Assembly: GCF_964204645.1 (NCBI RefSeq)
Contig: NC_134034.1
Coordinates: 11,928,462-11,992,461 of the forward strand
Source of the DNA: Tubulanus polymorphus
Lineage: Eukaryota > Nemertea > Palaeonemertea > Tubulaniformes > Tubulanidae
Length of the DNA stretch: 64,000 bases
Direction of reading: 5' to 3'
The position numbers were made by a program, and so were the translations under genes. Under the pieces are notes generated by a model. That model worked only from the letters and a program-made list of their open reading frames with translations. It made no database searches and had not been told where the DNA came from. Of this stretch, positions 1 to 13,300 are shown piece by piece. Within the stretch, counting starts at the first letter, position 1. Each line of letters starts with the position of its first letter.

Positions 1-1330
1 TCGATGACGGTAACTGAAAGGATTTTCAAGGTATGGTTATTGAGGTAAAAGTGCAGATCCGCACCTCTCCGCGTAAACAGTTCAATCAATTACATGAAAT
101 ATCATTGTTTCAGATTCAAAATGTCATCAGCAATTCATAATAACATTGCCATTGGACTTGGTTGATTTTAAGATATCTTCATTAGAAAGATTTTAGACTG
201 GATTCTGTCATTCAGTAGATTGCGTCAATCACGAGAGGTTCGGATCTGCACTTTTACCGGTTACTGACTGTGTGGTGGTTAGGGCGTTGTTAACGTTCAA
301 ATTTTAGGGTGTGGTTAGAAAAATATCCTCCTACTACTACTGTCTGTCACACCTGCTCTGAAAGAAAGTAGTTAACGTTAGTTACCTAATCGTTGGTGGT
401 AAGCTTTTCATAATCAGTGTGGTGTGTGAAAATATCCGATCGTGAAACTTAACCTCAGACAGGTTACTGACTACATCGAGTACTACAGGACTTTTGGGGG
501 AAGCTAATGTCTGTTTCAACTTGGCTTGAGAGCACATCATGTGGCCTAACTCAGTCAGTTTTGGCGCTACATACCTGATAAAAGTCTTATTAGGACCAGA
601 ATGCACTGGCAGTCGACCTAAAACATTGATTTTTAATCCATTTTTAAACTGTGTTGAAGGATATCCAAAAAGTCTTCATTGAAAGGGGTTCATGAGAGAA
701 AAGTGACTCCATGATTTGAAAGTTTTAACAATATGTCTCCATGCCTACCGACTGAAATGTGATACGTAGGCATGGAAACATATTGTTAAACTTTCAAATC
801 ATGGAGTCACTTCTCTTCATTTAACCCCTTTCAGTGAAGACTTTTTGGATATCCTTCAATACAGTTTCAAATGGATTAAAAAATGATGATTTAGGTCGAC
901 TGCCAGTCCTTTCTGGTCCTATTAAGACCTTTATCAGGTATGTAGGCCTACTACCAAAACTGAGTGAGCTAGGCCACCCGGAATGCTCTCAAGTCAGGTT
1001 GAAATAGTCAATAGGCCTGTCTATGGTTTACTCGTTTCATGATCGCATATTTACCAAAGACATCAAATTATTTTTAAATACCACCAACGATTGTAGTAGA
1101 ATTATAGGCCCCTATATTAGAATTATAATTATAATATATTATTAGGTAACTAGGAGGGGGTTAACAAAGTTTCACTCGACAGTCTGTGTTATAATCGTCC
1201 TGTTGATTTCTGAAAAATATTATTCTTTATCTTCTGTAGAAATAAGAGATCACGATTTTCAGCGAATTTGGATACGAGACACATTTCAGTAAAATAAGGA
1301 TCGGGACTTCGTCGTGTACGGAGTGAAAAT
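1..1330. other. ABCB upstream region with two foldback elements
   Basis: No gene seen. A small foldback occupies about 8-265, its arms ending in agtgcagatccg and its complement. A large foldback element spans about 380-1149. The ABCB promoter and 5'UTR must lie mainly in 1150-1330, where I see no clear TATA box. Confidence 0.5.
380..1149. mobile_element. Foldback (long inverted repeat) transposable element
   Basis: Two arms of about 350 bp meet near 756 around a short loop (catgcctaccg / cgtaggcatg). The outer ends are gttacctaatcgttggtggt and accaccaacg...ttaggtaac. It has no coding capacity. Related copies lie at 9238-9735, 9963-10190 and 15625-15843. Confidence 0.75.
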
Positions 1331-4300
1331 ATGGCGGATAATGAAGCGTTCAGCGCGGATGCTGAGCGCGACGACGGACCTCAACCGGAGCCGCCCTCTT
1401 ATGAGCAATCTGTAACCATCATCGAGAATGGAGAACCACGGCCGAAATATTCCAGCGCTGTGGACGATAAAGGTGGCGCTACCGGTGATGAGAATTCTCC
1501 GAACGGAATCAAACCGTTAACCAACGGAAATACGCCGATTACTGACGAGAAGTAAGCGTTACGAAATAATCCCAGACCAGGGTGGCGCCACTGAACTGGA
1601 AAACCGGGAGAACTCGGGTATTAGCAAAGTCAGGGGAAACTCAGGAAATTTGAAAAATTTCAAAAGAAACCTGGAAAACTCAGGGAATTTGGATAATGCT
1701 ATTGAGTATATATCCTCAACGCGCCTTGCTGTTCCCCTAGTCCAAGATGAGACAGTCTAGCCTCGTCCAGTTGTATGAAAATCGGCACAATTTGGCGCAG
1801 GCCTTTATACCCTATGATAAGCTTTCAGTGATTGAATTATTTGAATCTCACTTTTAGGGATAAAGAAAAGACGGACTCTGAAGAAGAGGTCGCGATCAGA
1901 AGAGTAGGAATTACTGAACTTGTAAGTTTGAATATCTAGTCGATCAACGTGGGTCCCGCATCGAGAGATCGATGAGTTGTAGAGATTGATATTGATCTCA
2001 GTATTTCAATAAATGAGCAAAAAAACAAGAGTTGATGATTAAACAGCTCATTCTGACAGTTTTGGCTAAACTTAATCGGGGTCTATTTTCACTTAAAACT
2101 CGAATGTTTTGGTTATTTGTTATTTCATGTTTTCAGTGGGGACTACAATTAAAACTTGACCATTTTAAACATTAAGTTTTTCATGAAACCCGACCCTGAG
2201 AAACGAATAAATAATTCATTGATTATTTACCTGAATGGTTATTTGACAATTTTCAAGCATTCGATTGTATTCGATATTTTTCGCCAATTTTATCTCTTTT
2301 CGAAAAACAGTTTCGTTTCGCCGATAAAGTGGACGTTCTATTGATGATTGTTGGAACGGTTTCCGCGGTGACGATGGGTTGTTCGTTTCCCATCAATCTC
2401 GTCGTTTACGGCGAGGTGGCGGACATTTTTGTCGGAGACGCGCAAACGAAATTCGTAACTTCGACGGTCAACGTGACGTCTGCGACTGTGTAAGTTTAAT
2501 CTCGCTGTGTTACGATACAAACTATCATTGATGAAACACTTCATATGAAATCCGGCGCTTAGAACAAAAAATAGGGTCCTAAAAGATTGCGAATTGCAAG
2601 GGTGGATTCAATTTAGGGGGATGGATCTATAATGAAAAAAAAACTACTTTTAACTGGTATCATTCTGCTAGAATGAAAAAAGCAAGCTAAAAAAGATATC
2701 TAGTGTTTCAAGACTTGGAAATTCTGGTAGGCCAGTGTTATATTTCATGAATAGTCTGAGTCAGTGCCTAGCAGTCAATCGAAATGAATATTGCCCATCC
2801 CTATTGTTTCTGAGCGGCGCGGAGACTCGATGTTAATTCAAGAAAACCTGTCATCGCTGCTTTGTGGCTGTATTTAATTTTGGATGTTTTTATTTTCAGG
2901 TCACCGACGACGACAAATACATTAAGTCAAGTGTGGATGCTCTGCATTTTTTTCTGCGTCATCGGATTGGTCGTGTTGTTGCTAGGTTACCTGTCGATAA
3001 TGTGTTGGGTGTTGGCGGCCGAACGTCAAACGGAGAGGATTCGATCTCATTTTTTTCGCGCCATTCTACGTCAGGATATCGCGTGGTACGATTTACACGC
3101 GAGTGGCGAACTCAATACTCGTCTAGCTGAGTAAGTCTTATTCTACAGTTTCAGGGGGGGGGGGTAGTTTCAATGTTATTACGGTTTTGATGGGGTTGGG
3201 AAGCAGGAGGGATATGTCTGGATGGCCACTGACCTGGAAAACTCAGGGAATCAGAAAAATAAGAGAAAGTCGAAGGAATTTTGCCAAAAAAAAACAACCC
3301 GGAAAACTCAAGGAATTGAGATATGCTATTGACCACGTGTATACTCAGGAAATTTCCCCATTCACCTGCAGCAGATTCAATCGGGGATTTCTCCATTCAC
3401 CTGCCGCAGGTTCACTCAGGGAATACCTCCATTCACCTGCAGAAGGTTCACTCAGGGAATACCTCCATTCACCTGCAGCAGATTCACTCGGGGAATTTCT
3501 CCATTCACCTGCAGCAGATTCAATCGAGGATTTCTCCATTCACGTGCCGCAGGTTCACTCAGGGAATACCTCCATTCACCTGCAGCAGGTTCACTCGCGG
3601 TATTTTATATCTTGAGTTGAGAACTCAGGAAGTACTTGGGGGAGGGGAGTGTAATAAGAGTATAGAGGGGTATCTTTTAGGGAGGCAGTGAAATAACGTG
3701 TCAGAAAACCCAATATTGCTGCTTTGCATCCATATTTATTACGCTACTGTTTTCTAACAATAACACCGGTTTGTTTGCGTTGTTACTATAGCGACCTACC
3801 AGCGATACAGCGTGGAATCGGTGATAAAGTATCCACGTTCCTCCAGTGGACGACGACGTTCATAGCCGGGTTCGTTCTGGGATTCGCGAAGGGTTGGAAG
3901 TTAACGCTGGTGATTTTAGCGGTGACGCCGTTATTGGCTCTCGGTGCGGCCGTCATGGCTCGGGTAAGTGCACAACCGAAAAACAACACTAAAATACCAT
4001 CTCTGTCTAATGTCTGTGTTTGCAGTTTGCATTTTCAATTGAGAGATTGTCTCAGGTGAAGTTCTCAACACATGTGAAGTGTAAACATCAGTTTTTGGAA
4101 AATGTGCTCATAAAATGTCTAATGTCTGATGTTTGTAGTTCATTTTCAATTAAAAATGTCTCAGGTGAAGTACTGAACACATGTTGAAGTGTAGATGATC
4201 AGTTTTGGCCGATAAAATGTCTAATGTGTGGTGTTTGTAGTTCATTTTCAATTAAAAATGTCTCAGTTGGAGTTTTGAACACATGTGAAGTGTGGCTGAT

Positions 4301-7300
4301 CAGAAAATTGGAAGAATGCCTTCAGGGTTGTAGGATCCATGTTGGGCGTCGATAACAGTTTTGGACCTACGAACAACTAATCAGTAATTTCAACCCTATA
4401 AAACCAGCCGATAAAGTTTCAGTTTTTATCTCGTTTGTAGTTGGTTCAGACGTTCAGCGGTATGGAATTGAAAGCGTACGCTAAAGCTGGAGCTGTAGCC
4501 GAAGAGGTTCTCGGTGCTATCCGTACGGTTCAGGCGTTCGGAGGAGCTGAAAAAGAAACAAACAGGTGCAGAATGGAGTTTCATAGAGTTTGTTTCGCTT
4601 TAGGTCTTTCAGATCTTGGATTCCCAAGACTGAACCTTATTAGATTTTTCATAGAGTTTGTTCGTTTTGCTTTAGGTTTTTCAGATCTTGGATTCCCAAG
4701 ACTAAACCTTATTAGATTTTTCATAGAGTTTGTTCGTTTTGCTTTAGGTCTTTCAGATCTTGGATTCCCAAGACTAAACCTTATTAGATTTTTCATTTTA
4801 ACCTCAGGACGGTATCACAGTTTTTGAAGTGTTGTAAGTTACCAGCATTCGAACCTGCTTACCTCGAACTCGAACCGGCTTTGTTACTTAGCACTGATCT
4901 TGGTTCCCGAAAACTAACCCGCTATTAGATTATTCATTTAACCTCACGATGGTACAGTGTTTGAAGTGTTGCCCGCACACACTGTAAGCAGACGGCAGGA
5001 CTCGAACCCACTTGTCTTTCAGCACTGATACTGAAGGCAGCAGCATAAGCCTTATCCCGCTGAGAGCTACTGAGGCCGTTTTACTTAAGGCCTTTTTATG
5101 AACACTCGATTAGTATATTCGAGTATGCAAAACGTTTTTATGAGCATGGATTATGTCATAATCCGTCATTTTTATGAACATTGGTTATCATAATCGATTA
5201 GCATACTCAGCATACTCGCTCGGCGAGCAAGTATGCCGATTATCTAATCCAACCGATATGGTGTTCTCGGTAGAAGTCGCTGCTGAGTAGGCCATAATTG
5301 AATATTTCTACCTGGCGTTTTTATCAACCAACATACCCGGTTATGCTAATTGACACTAATCGGCTATATAATCTAAATAGCTAATCTATTTCGATTTTGC
5401 TGGTTCATAAAAAGGCCTTATATCATGACAACTGGTTGTTAAAAAGTTGTCGTAAAAAAGCTGTTGCTGAAAAGTTGATCGAATATGATGTTTAGAGTAC
5501 AAATATAGGTCGCCGAAACCGGAGCAGTTTTAACGGAATTTCATTTTCATCTCGTAGATATTCGAAGAATTTACTGCAAGCGAAGAAGGTCGGAATTCGC
5601 AAAGGAGCCGTATTCGGAGTCGGAGCCGGTTATTTGTATTTCATCATTTTCGGAGCGTTCGCGTTGGCGTTTTGGTACGGAGCTAAACTCGTACGCGAGG
5701 AGAACTTCAGCGCCGGCACCATTCTAATGGTACGTACACGTTTTATATGCACATCATTTGGGAAAAGTTTAAAACTCAAATTTAGGTTTCGTCGCTGTTG
5801 GTTGATTCTTGTTTTCAATGATTTACCGATGATTCTTGTTTTCACCCGGAAATCACGAAAAAGATGGGTAATTTTCTTTTCTTTGAAAAAGTCAGGGAAT
5901 AGTTACGGAATTTTCTAGAAAAACGAAGCTGAAAACCAGGGGCCGGTTGCATAGTCATGGCTTAGACTTAAGACCAGTCTAAGACCGACTTAGTTCTATA
6001 GCCAATCTAACAATTTAAGACCAGTCTTATGATTTAAGACCACTTTTGAACTTAAGTCACAACTGTGCAACTGGCCCGAGGGAAATTTGTTGAAATTGCT
6101 AGATCGCGCGTAAAATCAAACAGTTTCCATCTATGTCTTACTGATTTTATACTGCGTTAATTGATTGCATTTCTAGCGGATCAAGTCAGAGGAAACAATG
6201 TGCGTGTCGGGGAATAGTCGGGGGAAAAGCAAATAAGATAATATCGGTTACTTCGAAGACCGATCCTCACGCACCCACACGGTCCCTCAATCTATGGATG
6301 ATAATCGAACTCCTGGGCCCAGTTTCATAGACTGAGTATCAAAGTTATCCCTAGGGATAAATCCTCAATCTGGTTGACAACCACCATAGTAACAATGAGA
6401 AACCATGGTTATAACTGACAAATTTCAAAATGTTCCCAGGGACTATTTTTCTTCCATATCTATGAAACCCAGTCCTGCTGATTCAGAATAGTTGATCTCA
6501 TGTTTCAGGTATTTTTTGGAGTACTGTTCGGCGCGATGTCTCTCGGCAACGCGTTACCGAATATCGAAGCGTTTTCTAAAGCGCAGGCGGCCGCCGCGAC
6601 CATTTACGACATCATCGATCTCGTGAGTTCGCAAATCAATTTTACCCCCCAGTCGAAAATTTTCGTTTTTTTTTTTTTTTTTTTGGCGTTCTCGCGACAT
6701 ATCTCGCAAATGCGGGGATTCGAAAAAATATTGTTCCACAATTCCACTTGTTGTTTCGAAATATTTGAGAATTAGATCAAATTTTGTCTAATCCGATAAA
6801 TATTGGCGAAATTCAATTTACACTTCACGTAGCATACAATACATGTGGTTCTAAATAGTCGATAACTTAGAAGGCAACTTTCTTCAATTTGTCTTGAAAA
6901 TCACCTTCATCCACCAGTCGCCATTTAAGTCAAACTTTATCACTCGTAAAATACTTGCGGAAAACTGTGTAATTTTGGATTCATGTTTATGTGGAATGTG
7001 GAAATGGCGCGTTTGCGTTTTGAACCAGAATGAAAGGTAAATCTCTGAACTGTTCTTCGATCGTTGATAGGTACCGGAAATCGATAGCAGTTCTACTGAA
7101 GGAACGAAACCAAACATCGACGGAAATATCGAATTCTCAGACGTCAGTTTTAGGTATCCGTCCAGACCGGAATGCAAGGTAAACTCATCATAATCTTACG
7201 CTAATCGTACTTAAGTAATATATGATGTCATAGGGGGATTGATTATGGAGGTAGCCATCTTTTTTCTGGAAGAGTAGATCGGTTCGATGATATCATAGGG

Positions 7301-10300
7301 ATATTCTATGATGTCATAGGGGGATTTATGGATAGCCAGTCATCTTTTCTCGTATTTGTTAGTTTGAATTATCGTTCAGATTTTGTCCGGCTTTTCGATG
7401 GATGTTAAAGTTGGCCAGACGGTGGCGCTAGTCGGTTCGAGCGGTTGCGGTAAGAGTACGACCGTTAACTTGTTACAGAGGTTCTACGACGCCGAAGGAG
7501 GTTCGGTAAGTTCGGCTTTTTGAAAATCGGCGGAAAATCAGGGAATTTGAATTTTTGGTGTCTTGTTCTTGCTGGTGATGAGTGACCTCTTGATAAGAAA
7601 CAGCCCTCGCTGAGGGCAACTTATAATTTAATCAGGGAATATTTGGTCAAGTGTCAGGGGGTATTAGAGGATTTTGGATTCTCTGATCTGTAAGAACTTC
7701 AGTTTACAAACTATGTAGACTACAATAACCCTAACATCAAACTTTTTCAAAGACTTTCGCTTTAAGTCTGCAAAGTACATATACGATGAAATTTGTTGTA
7801 ATTCTGGCAGGTAAAAATAGATGGCGTAGACGTGCGAGATATGAATTTGAAATGGTTGCGTAATCACATCGGAGTGGTCAGTCAGGAGCCGGCGTTGTTC
7901 GCTACGACGATCGCCGAGAATATCCGATTCGGCGGCGACGACGGCGCCGTCACTCAGGCTGAGGTCGAACAGGCGGCTCGTAACGCAAACGCGCACGACT
8001 TCATCATGCAATTACCCGAGGTAACTATATACCGGGTATCTGTTATTCCTCCTCTACTGGGTACCTGCTACCTCCCTCTGCTTATTGTTCACAAGATCTG
8101 CTGATTTATTGAGCATACTGCAAAAATCAAGCTAGTTCGCGCCGAGTTTCATCGACTGGTATTATCTTAATCCTTGGTTGAGCCCGATTCATAGCTTATC
8201 GTTGTTGATCTCCGGGTCAAAAGTGAACACCAGGGACCAGTTCCGTAGTCTAGTAGCCATCTCAAATGTTTATACTGGTCTTACCGGCAAGTCGTTAAAT
8301 CGGTTATAAAACTAAGATTGTCGTAGACTGGTATTATCATGAAAATTGACAGCAGTCTATAAAACTGGTTCCTGTTGGATAACCCGTTTTAAAAAAGATT
8401 CACTCGCAAGGTTCACTCATGGACTCACCCGTGCTAGACTCACCGGTGCCAGACTTGCCCTATGCGGTTTTCTACGGGTATCTAATCTATTTTGTCGTGT
8501 GATTTATAGCGGTATGAGACCATGGTCGGAGAACGCGGAGCTCAGTTGAGCGGCGGGCAGAAACAACGTATCGCCATCGCCCGCGCTTTAATCCGTAACC
8601 CTAAAATATTGTTACTCGACGAGGCGACGTCTGCCCTCGATACCGAGAGCGAGGCTATCGTACAGGAAGCCCTGGAAAAGGTTGGTAAACCCTGAATAAT
8701 TTTGATTTTGTAATTTTGTTGAATCATTAAAATCATCTTGAATTAGTAACTAATCATAATTTTACTGAATCATTGAAATCATCTTGAGTTAGTAACTAAT
8801 CATAATTTTACTGAATCATTGAAATCATCTTGAGTTAGTAACTAATCATAATTTTACTGAATCATTAAAGTGATCTTGAATTAGTAACTAATCATGATTT
8901 TGCCGAATCATTGTTGAAGTCATCTAATGTTGAACTAATCATAATTTTACTGACTGATTTTGAAGTAATCTTGAATTAGTAACTAATCATAATTTTACTG
9001 ACTGACTGATTGATATATTTCAGGCGAGTAAGGGTCGTACGACTCTAGTAATCGCTCATCGATTGTCAACGGTTCAGAATGCCGATCTGATCGTAGCCGT
9101 TAAAGATGGCCGCGTTGCCGAACAAGGAAACCACGATAAACTAATGTCGGAACGCGGGTTGTACTACTCGCTAGTCACTAGTCAGGTAAATTGTCATCGT
9201 CACTAGTCGTGTTCGTAAATGCTAGTCACAAATACAAATGTCTATTTCAACCTGACTTGAGAGCATTCCAAGTGGCCTAGCTCAGTCAGTTTTGGTAGTA
9301 CATACCTGATTAAAGTCTTATTAGGGCCAGAATGCATTGGCAGTTGACCTAAAATATCGTTTTTTAATTCACTTTACACTGTATCGAAGGATATCCAAAA
9401 AGTCTGCATTGAAAGGGGTTCCTGAGAGAAAAGAGACTCCATGATTTGAAAGTTTAACAATATGCCTCCATGCCTACCAACTGAAGTTTGGTGTGTAGGC
9501 ATGGAAACATATTGTTAAACTTTCAAATCATGGAGTCACTTCTCTTCACTTAACCCCTTTCAGTGAAGACTTTTTGGATATCCTTCAATACAGTTTCAAA
9601 TGGATTAAAAAATGATGATTTAGGTTGACTGCCAGTCCTTTCTGGTCCTATTAAGACCTTTATCAGGTATGTACTACCAAAAATGAGCGAGCTAGGCCAC
9701 CCGGAATGCTCTCAAGTCAGGTTGAAATAGACGTTAGTCATTACTAGCGCTCGTTGAATTGTTTATTCAATTGTTTTACAGACCGAGGATTTCTAGAATC
9801 AGATACCGTAAACCCCGCCCGGGTATGGGTTTCTTTCCTCTCAATTCTCGCACATACCGTAGTATAAATATACCGACGCGAAGAATGAAAAGAATCCGAA
9901 ATTTTTCCTTGAATTAATATCTATTCTACGTTTCAACTGTATCCGTAATGATCTTTTCCGCAATTACTATTAATATCTATTTCAACTGGACTTAGAGCGC
10001 ATCAGGTGGCCTAGCTCGGTCAGTCTTGGCGCTACATACCTGATAAAAGTCTTTAAAGGACCAGAATGCACTGGCAGTTGAACTAAAACATTGAATTTTA
10101 ATCCATTTTGAACTGTGTTGAAGGATATCCAAAAAGTCTTCATTGAAAGGGTTTGAAAAGAGAATTTAACAATATGTTTACATGCCTACATACCGACCAC
10201 CAGTCGATAAAGGAAACATTTCGGATTATGACTGGCGGACTGATATTTATCTCCGTATTCAGTGTTAATGAGCAAAACCTAATCTCATTGCGTAATCAGT

Positions 10301-13300
10301 CTCTTGGTTCGGGGGCTGGTTGCACAGTTGTGGCTTTGAGTCCAAAATGAGTCTTAAGACTGGTCTTAAATTGTTACGTTGGCTACAGAACTCAGTTGGT
10401 CTGAGACTGGTCTTAAGTCTAAGCTGTGAATGTGCAATTGGTCCCTGGATTGTATATATTAAATCTCATGATTAAGTTATCGCACTAGATGAAGATGAAT
10501 TTTAGGATATACGCCAAACGTGAACATTTTCGTCCGGTTTTATTCCGAGTCTGGGATTGTATATTATCTTTACAACACGGAGTGTTTCGTAAGCGGTGTG
10601 GAATTTATAGCGCTTTATGTTTTTCCGCAATGTCTCAGTTATATCTATGAGACTTATAAATGAACACGGCTTTTGTTGATTCGGCACGGGAATCCTGCTC
10701 ACGTACGCGCGCCCGGGAATCCTGCTCATGCATGCGTGCCCACAGATCCTGCTCATGTGCGTGGGCCCGGGAATCCTGCTCATGGGCGCGTGCCTGGGGA
10801 TCCTGCTCATGCGCGCCAGCCCCTTGCCTCGATTATTGCAGTATTTATAACACTGCTTCTATTTTATCAATCTTCTGCTTCGTGATCGTATAAAATACAG
10901 GTTTCGGTTGCGACAAAAGAATTAGTAAGTTTGAAGACTGTCGTTGGTGCTGGTGTTGTTTCACTGTGACTGTAGAGTATATTCTATGCGTCCCTCCACA
11001 ACCCCCCCCCCCCCTGCACACAGTCTGCCTGCACTAGTGTTCGTTCGTTTGTATTAAACTACTGGCCTCAAATCACACACGTCTTATTACACACTATCAA
11101 CACTATTTAGATATATCCCCCTCCCCTCTCCCCTCGTTCCATGTTCTCTTAGAGAAAGTCTGAAACGTTGTCTCAGTAAATTATTGTTCTTGGTAAAAAG
11201 ATTTCATTCTTAATTACATTAATCATTTCAATTTATTAATCTTATACCTATCCTAATCGGTACCTCTGAGTATAAACTGTTCTATTCTAGGAATTATACG
11301 AGTTATATTTTCATGAATGAATTTTCAACAGCAGGTCTCACTGTTGATGTGATATTAGGATATCGATTTCATACCCTGCTAATTGAATGAAGATTCGATT
11401 CATCGGAGTTCAAATCTGACGACAGCAGTTTCTATTCCTTTGTAGGTTACGGAAAAATCACCAGAAAATGACAGTGAAGGTAAATACAAAATGCACAACC
11501 TTTTTCCACAGTTCAGGATCCAGTTCCACTGTTCTGGACCCAGTTCCACAGTTCTGGACCCAGTTCCACAGTTCCGGATCCAGTTCCACTGTTCAGTATT
11601 CAGTTTCGCAGTACGGGACTCAGTTCCACAGTTCCACAGTTCAGGACCGAGTTCCATAGTTCATAATCGAGTTCCGCAGTTTAGAATACAGTTCCACAGT
11701 TCTGAACCCAACTCCACAATTCTGAACACAGTTCTGAACCCAGTTCCACAGTTCAGGACTCAGTTCCACAGTTCAGTATCAAGTTCCACAGTTCTGGACC
11801 CAGTTCTATAGTTCAGTATCAAGTTCCACAGTTCTGGACCCAGTTCCACAGTTCAGTATCAAGTTCCACAGTTCTGGACCCAGTTCTACAGTTCAGTATC
11901 TAGTTCCACAGTTCTGGACCAAGTTCCACAGTTCAGGATCCAGTCCCACAGTTCTGGACCCAGTTCCACTGTTCAGTATCAAGTTCCACAGTTCTGGACC
12001 CAGTTTGACAGTTCAGTATCTAGTTCCACACTTCTGGACCCAGTTCCACAGTTCAGGATCCAGTCCCATAGTTCTGGACCCAGTTTCACAGTTCTGAATC
12101 AAGTTCCACAGAGTTAAACAGTTGCGGGCTCAGTCCGACATTACTAGAACTAGGTTGTGTATCAGAAATACCCAGATCTCACTGGATGCTCGGTTGTTTA
12201 TTCACTAATGATCGATGTAATTCTGTGTTTATTATTTCAGATGAAGATTCCGAATCAGAAGTGATGATTGTGAAACCGGCGTCTGCCGTCGGTTCCGGTC
12301 TCGTGCGTCGTACGTCCAGCAGCAGACACCACGAGACGTTCAGACGTCGCGGGTCACTGACCTCCAGTCAACGCAGTATTCATAGTTTACAACGTATCAT
12401 GTCCGGCGAACAACCTCAACCTGATGACGAAATTATTGAAGATGTGAGTTTTAATTGGGGATTTAGTTCCTGGGTCAGTTCCACGGGTTTAGAGTGATGC
12501 AGAGTTAACTCTCGATCTGGACCTGGATAAGGAATACTGACAGTAACTAATTCTGCTCAGTGAATATGAGGGGAACCCAGGGCCCAGTTTCACAAAAAGG
12601 TTTAACTCTTAAATCGATTTAATTTGTTAATTGATTCAGTTTATCTTAAATCGATTTAGGCCTCAATCAATCCTTTTTGTGAAACTAGGCCTGAATCTCG
12701 TTCAGCGGGGTGATGGGAACCCTGAGGAGCACTCAGCGGGTTGAGGGGAACCCAGAGTGGCGTTCAGCAGGGTGATGGGAACCCTGAGTGTTATTCAGCG
12801 AGTTGAGGGGAACCCTGAGGTGAATTCAGGAAAAACTCGGGGCATTGATAAATTGGCGAATTGTGGCAGTCCCCTGTTCAACCCGGTTCTGGTTGAAATA
12901 AGTCTATTGAATTGTTAATTTGTATTTGAACAGACAAAGGCGGCCGATAAACGAGCTGCTAAACAAGTATCCATGACTCGACTGTTGAAATTAAATCGTC
13001 CCGAATGGTTGTTTATTTTACTGGGTTGTTTCTCAGCGATCATCACCGGTGGAGTTCAGCCGGCGTTCGCGATAGTATTCAGTGAGATACTCGGGGTAAG
13101 TCGATTTCACGTCGATCAGTGGCATAACCCACTGGGTCCCTACGACTCATTAAAACGGATAATGTTTTTAAAGCTGCCTGAAACTGCTTTAATTTGAACA
13201 AAATTCCCAAGGCTTCAATTTTGAGAAATAGGCAATTATACATTCTTGTCTGGTTTGTAGTTCTATAGTAAACTACGCCTAGAAATTGGCATAATTTGGA

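Noticed and set aside
3187-3691. Overlapping frames with HSPAADS-type repeats
   Set aside because: They come from the 36-bp minisatellite in ABCB intron 4.
4985-5076. Possible tRNA gene on the minus strand
   Set aside because: A- and B-box-like blocks are present but no acceptor stem or anticodon arm pairs properly; listed as a SINE-like relic.
10660-10893. Cys/Ser-rich open frames on both strands
   Set aside because: The 27-bp GC-rich minisatellite is a multiple of three and keeps several frames open.
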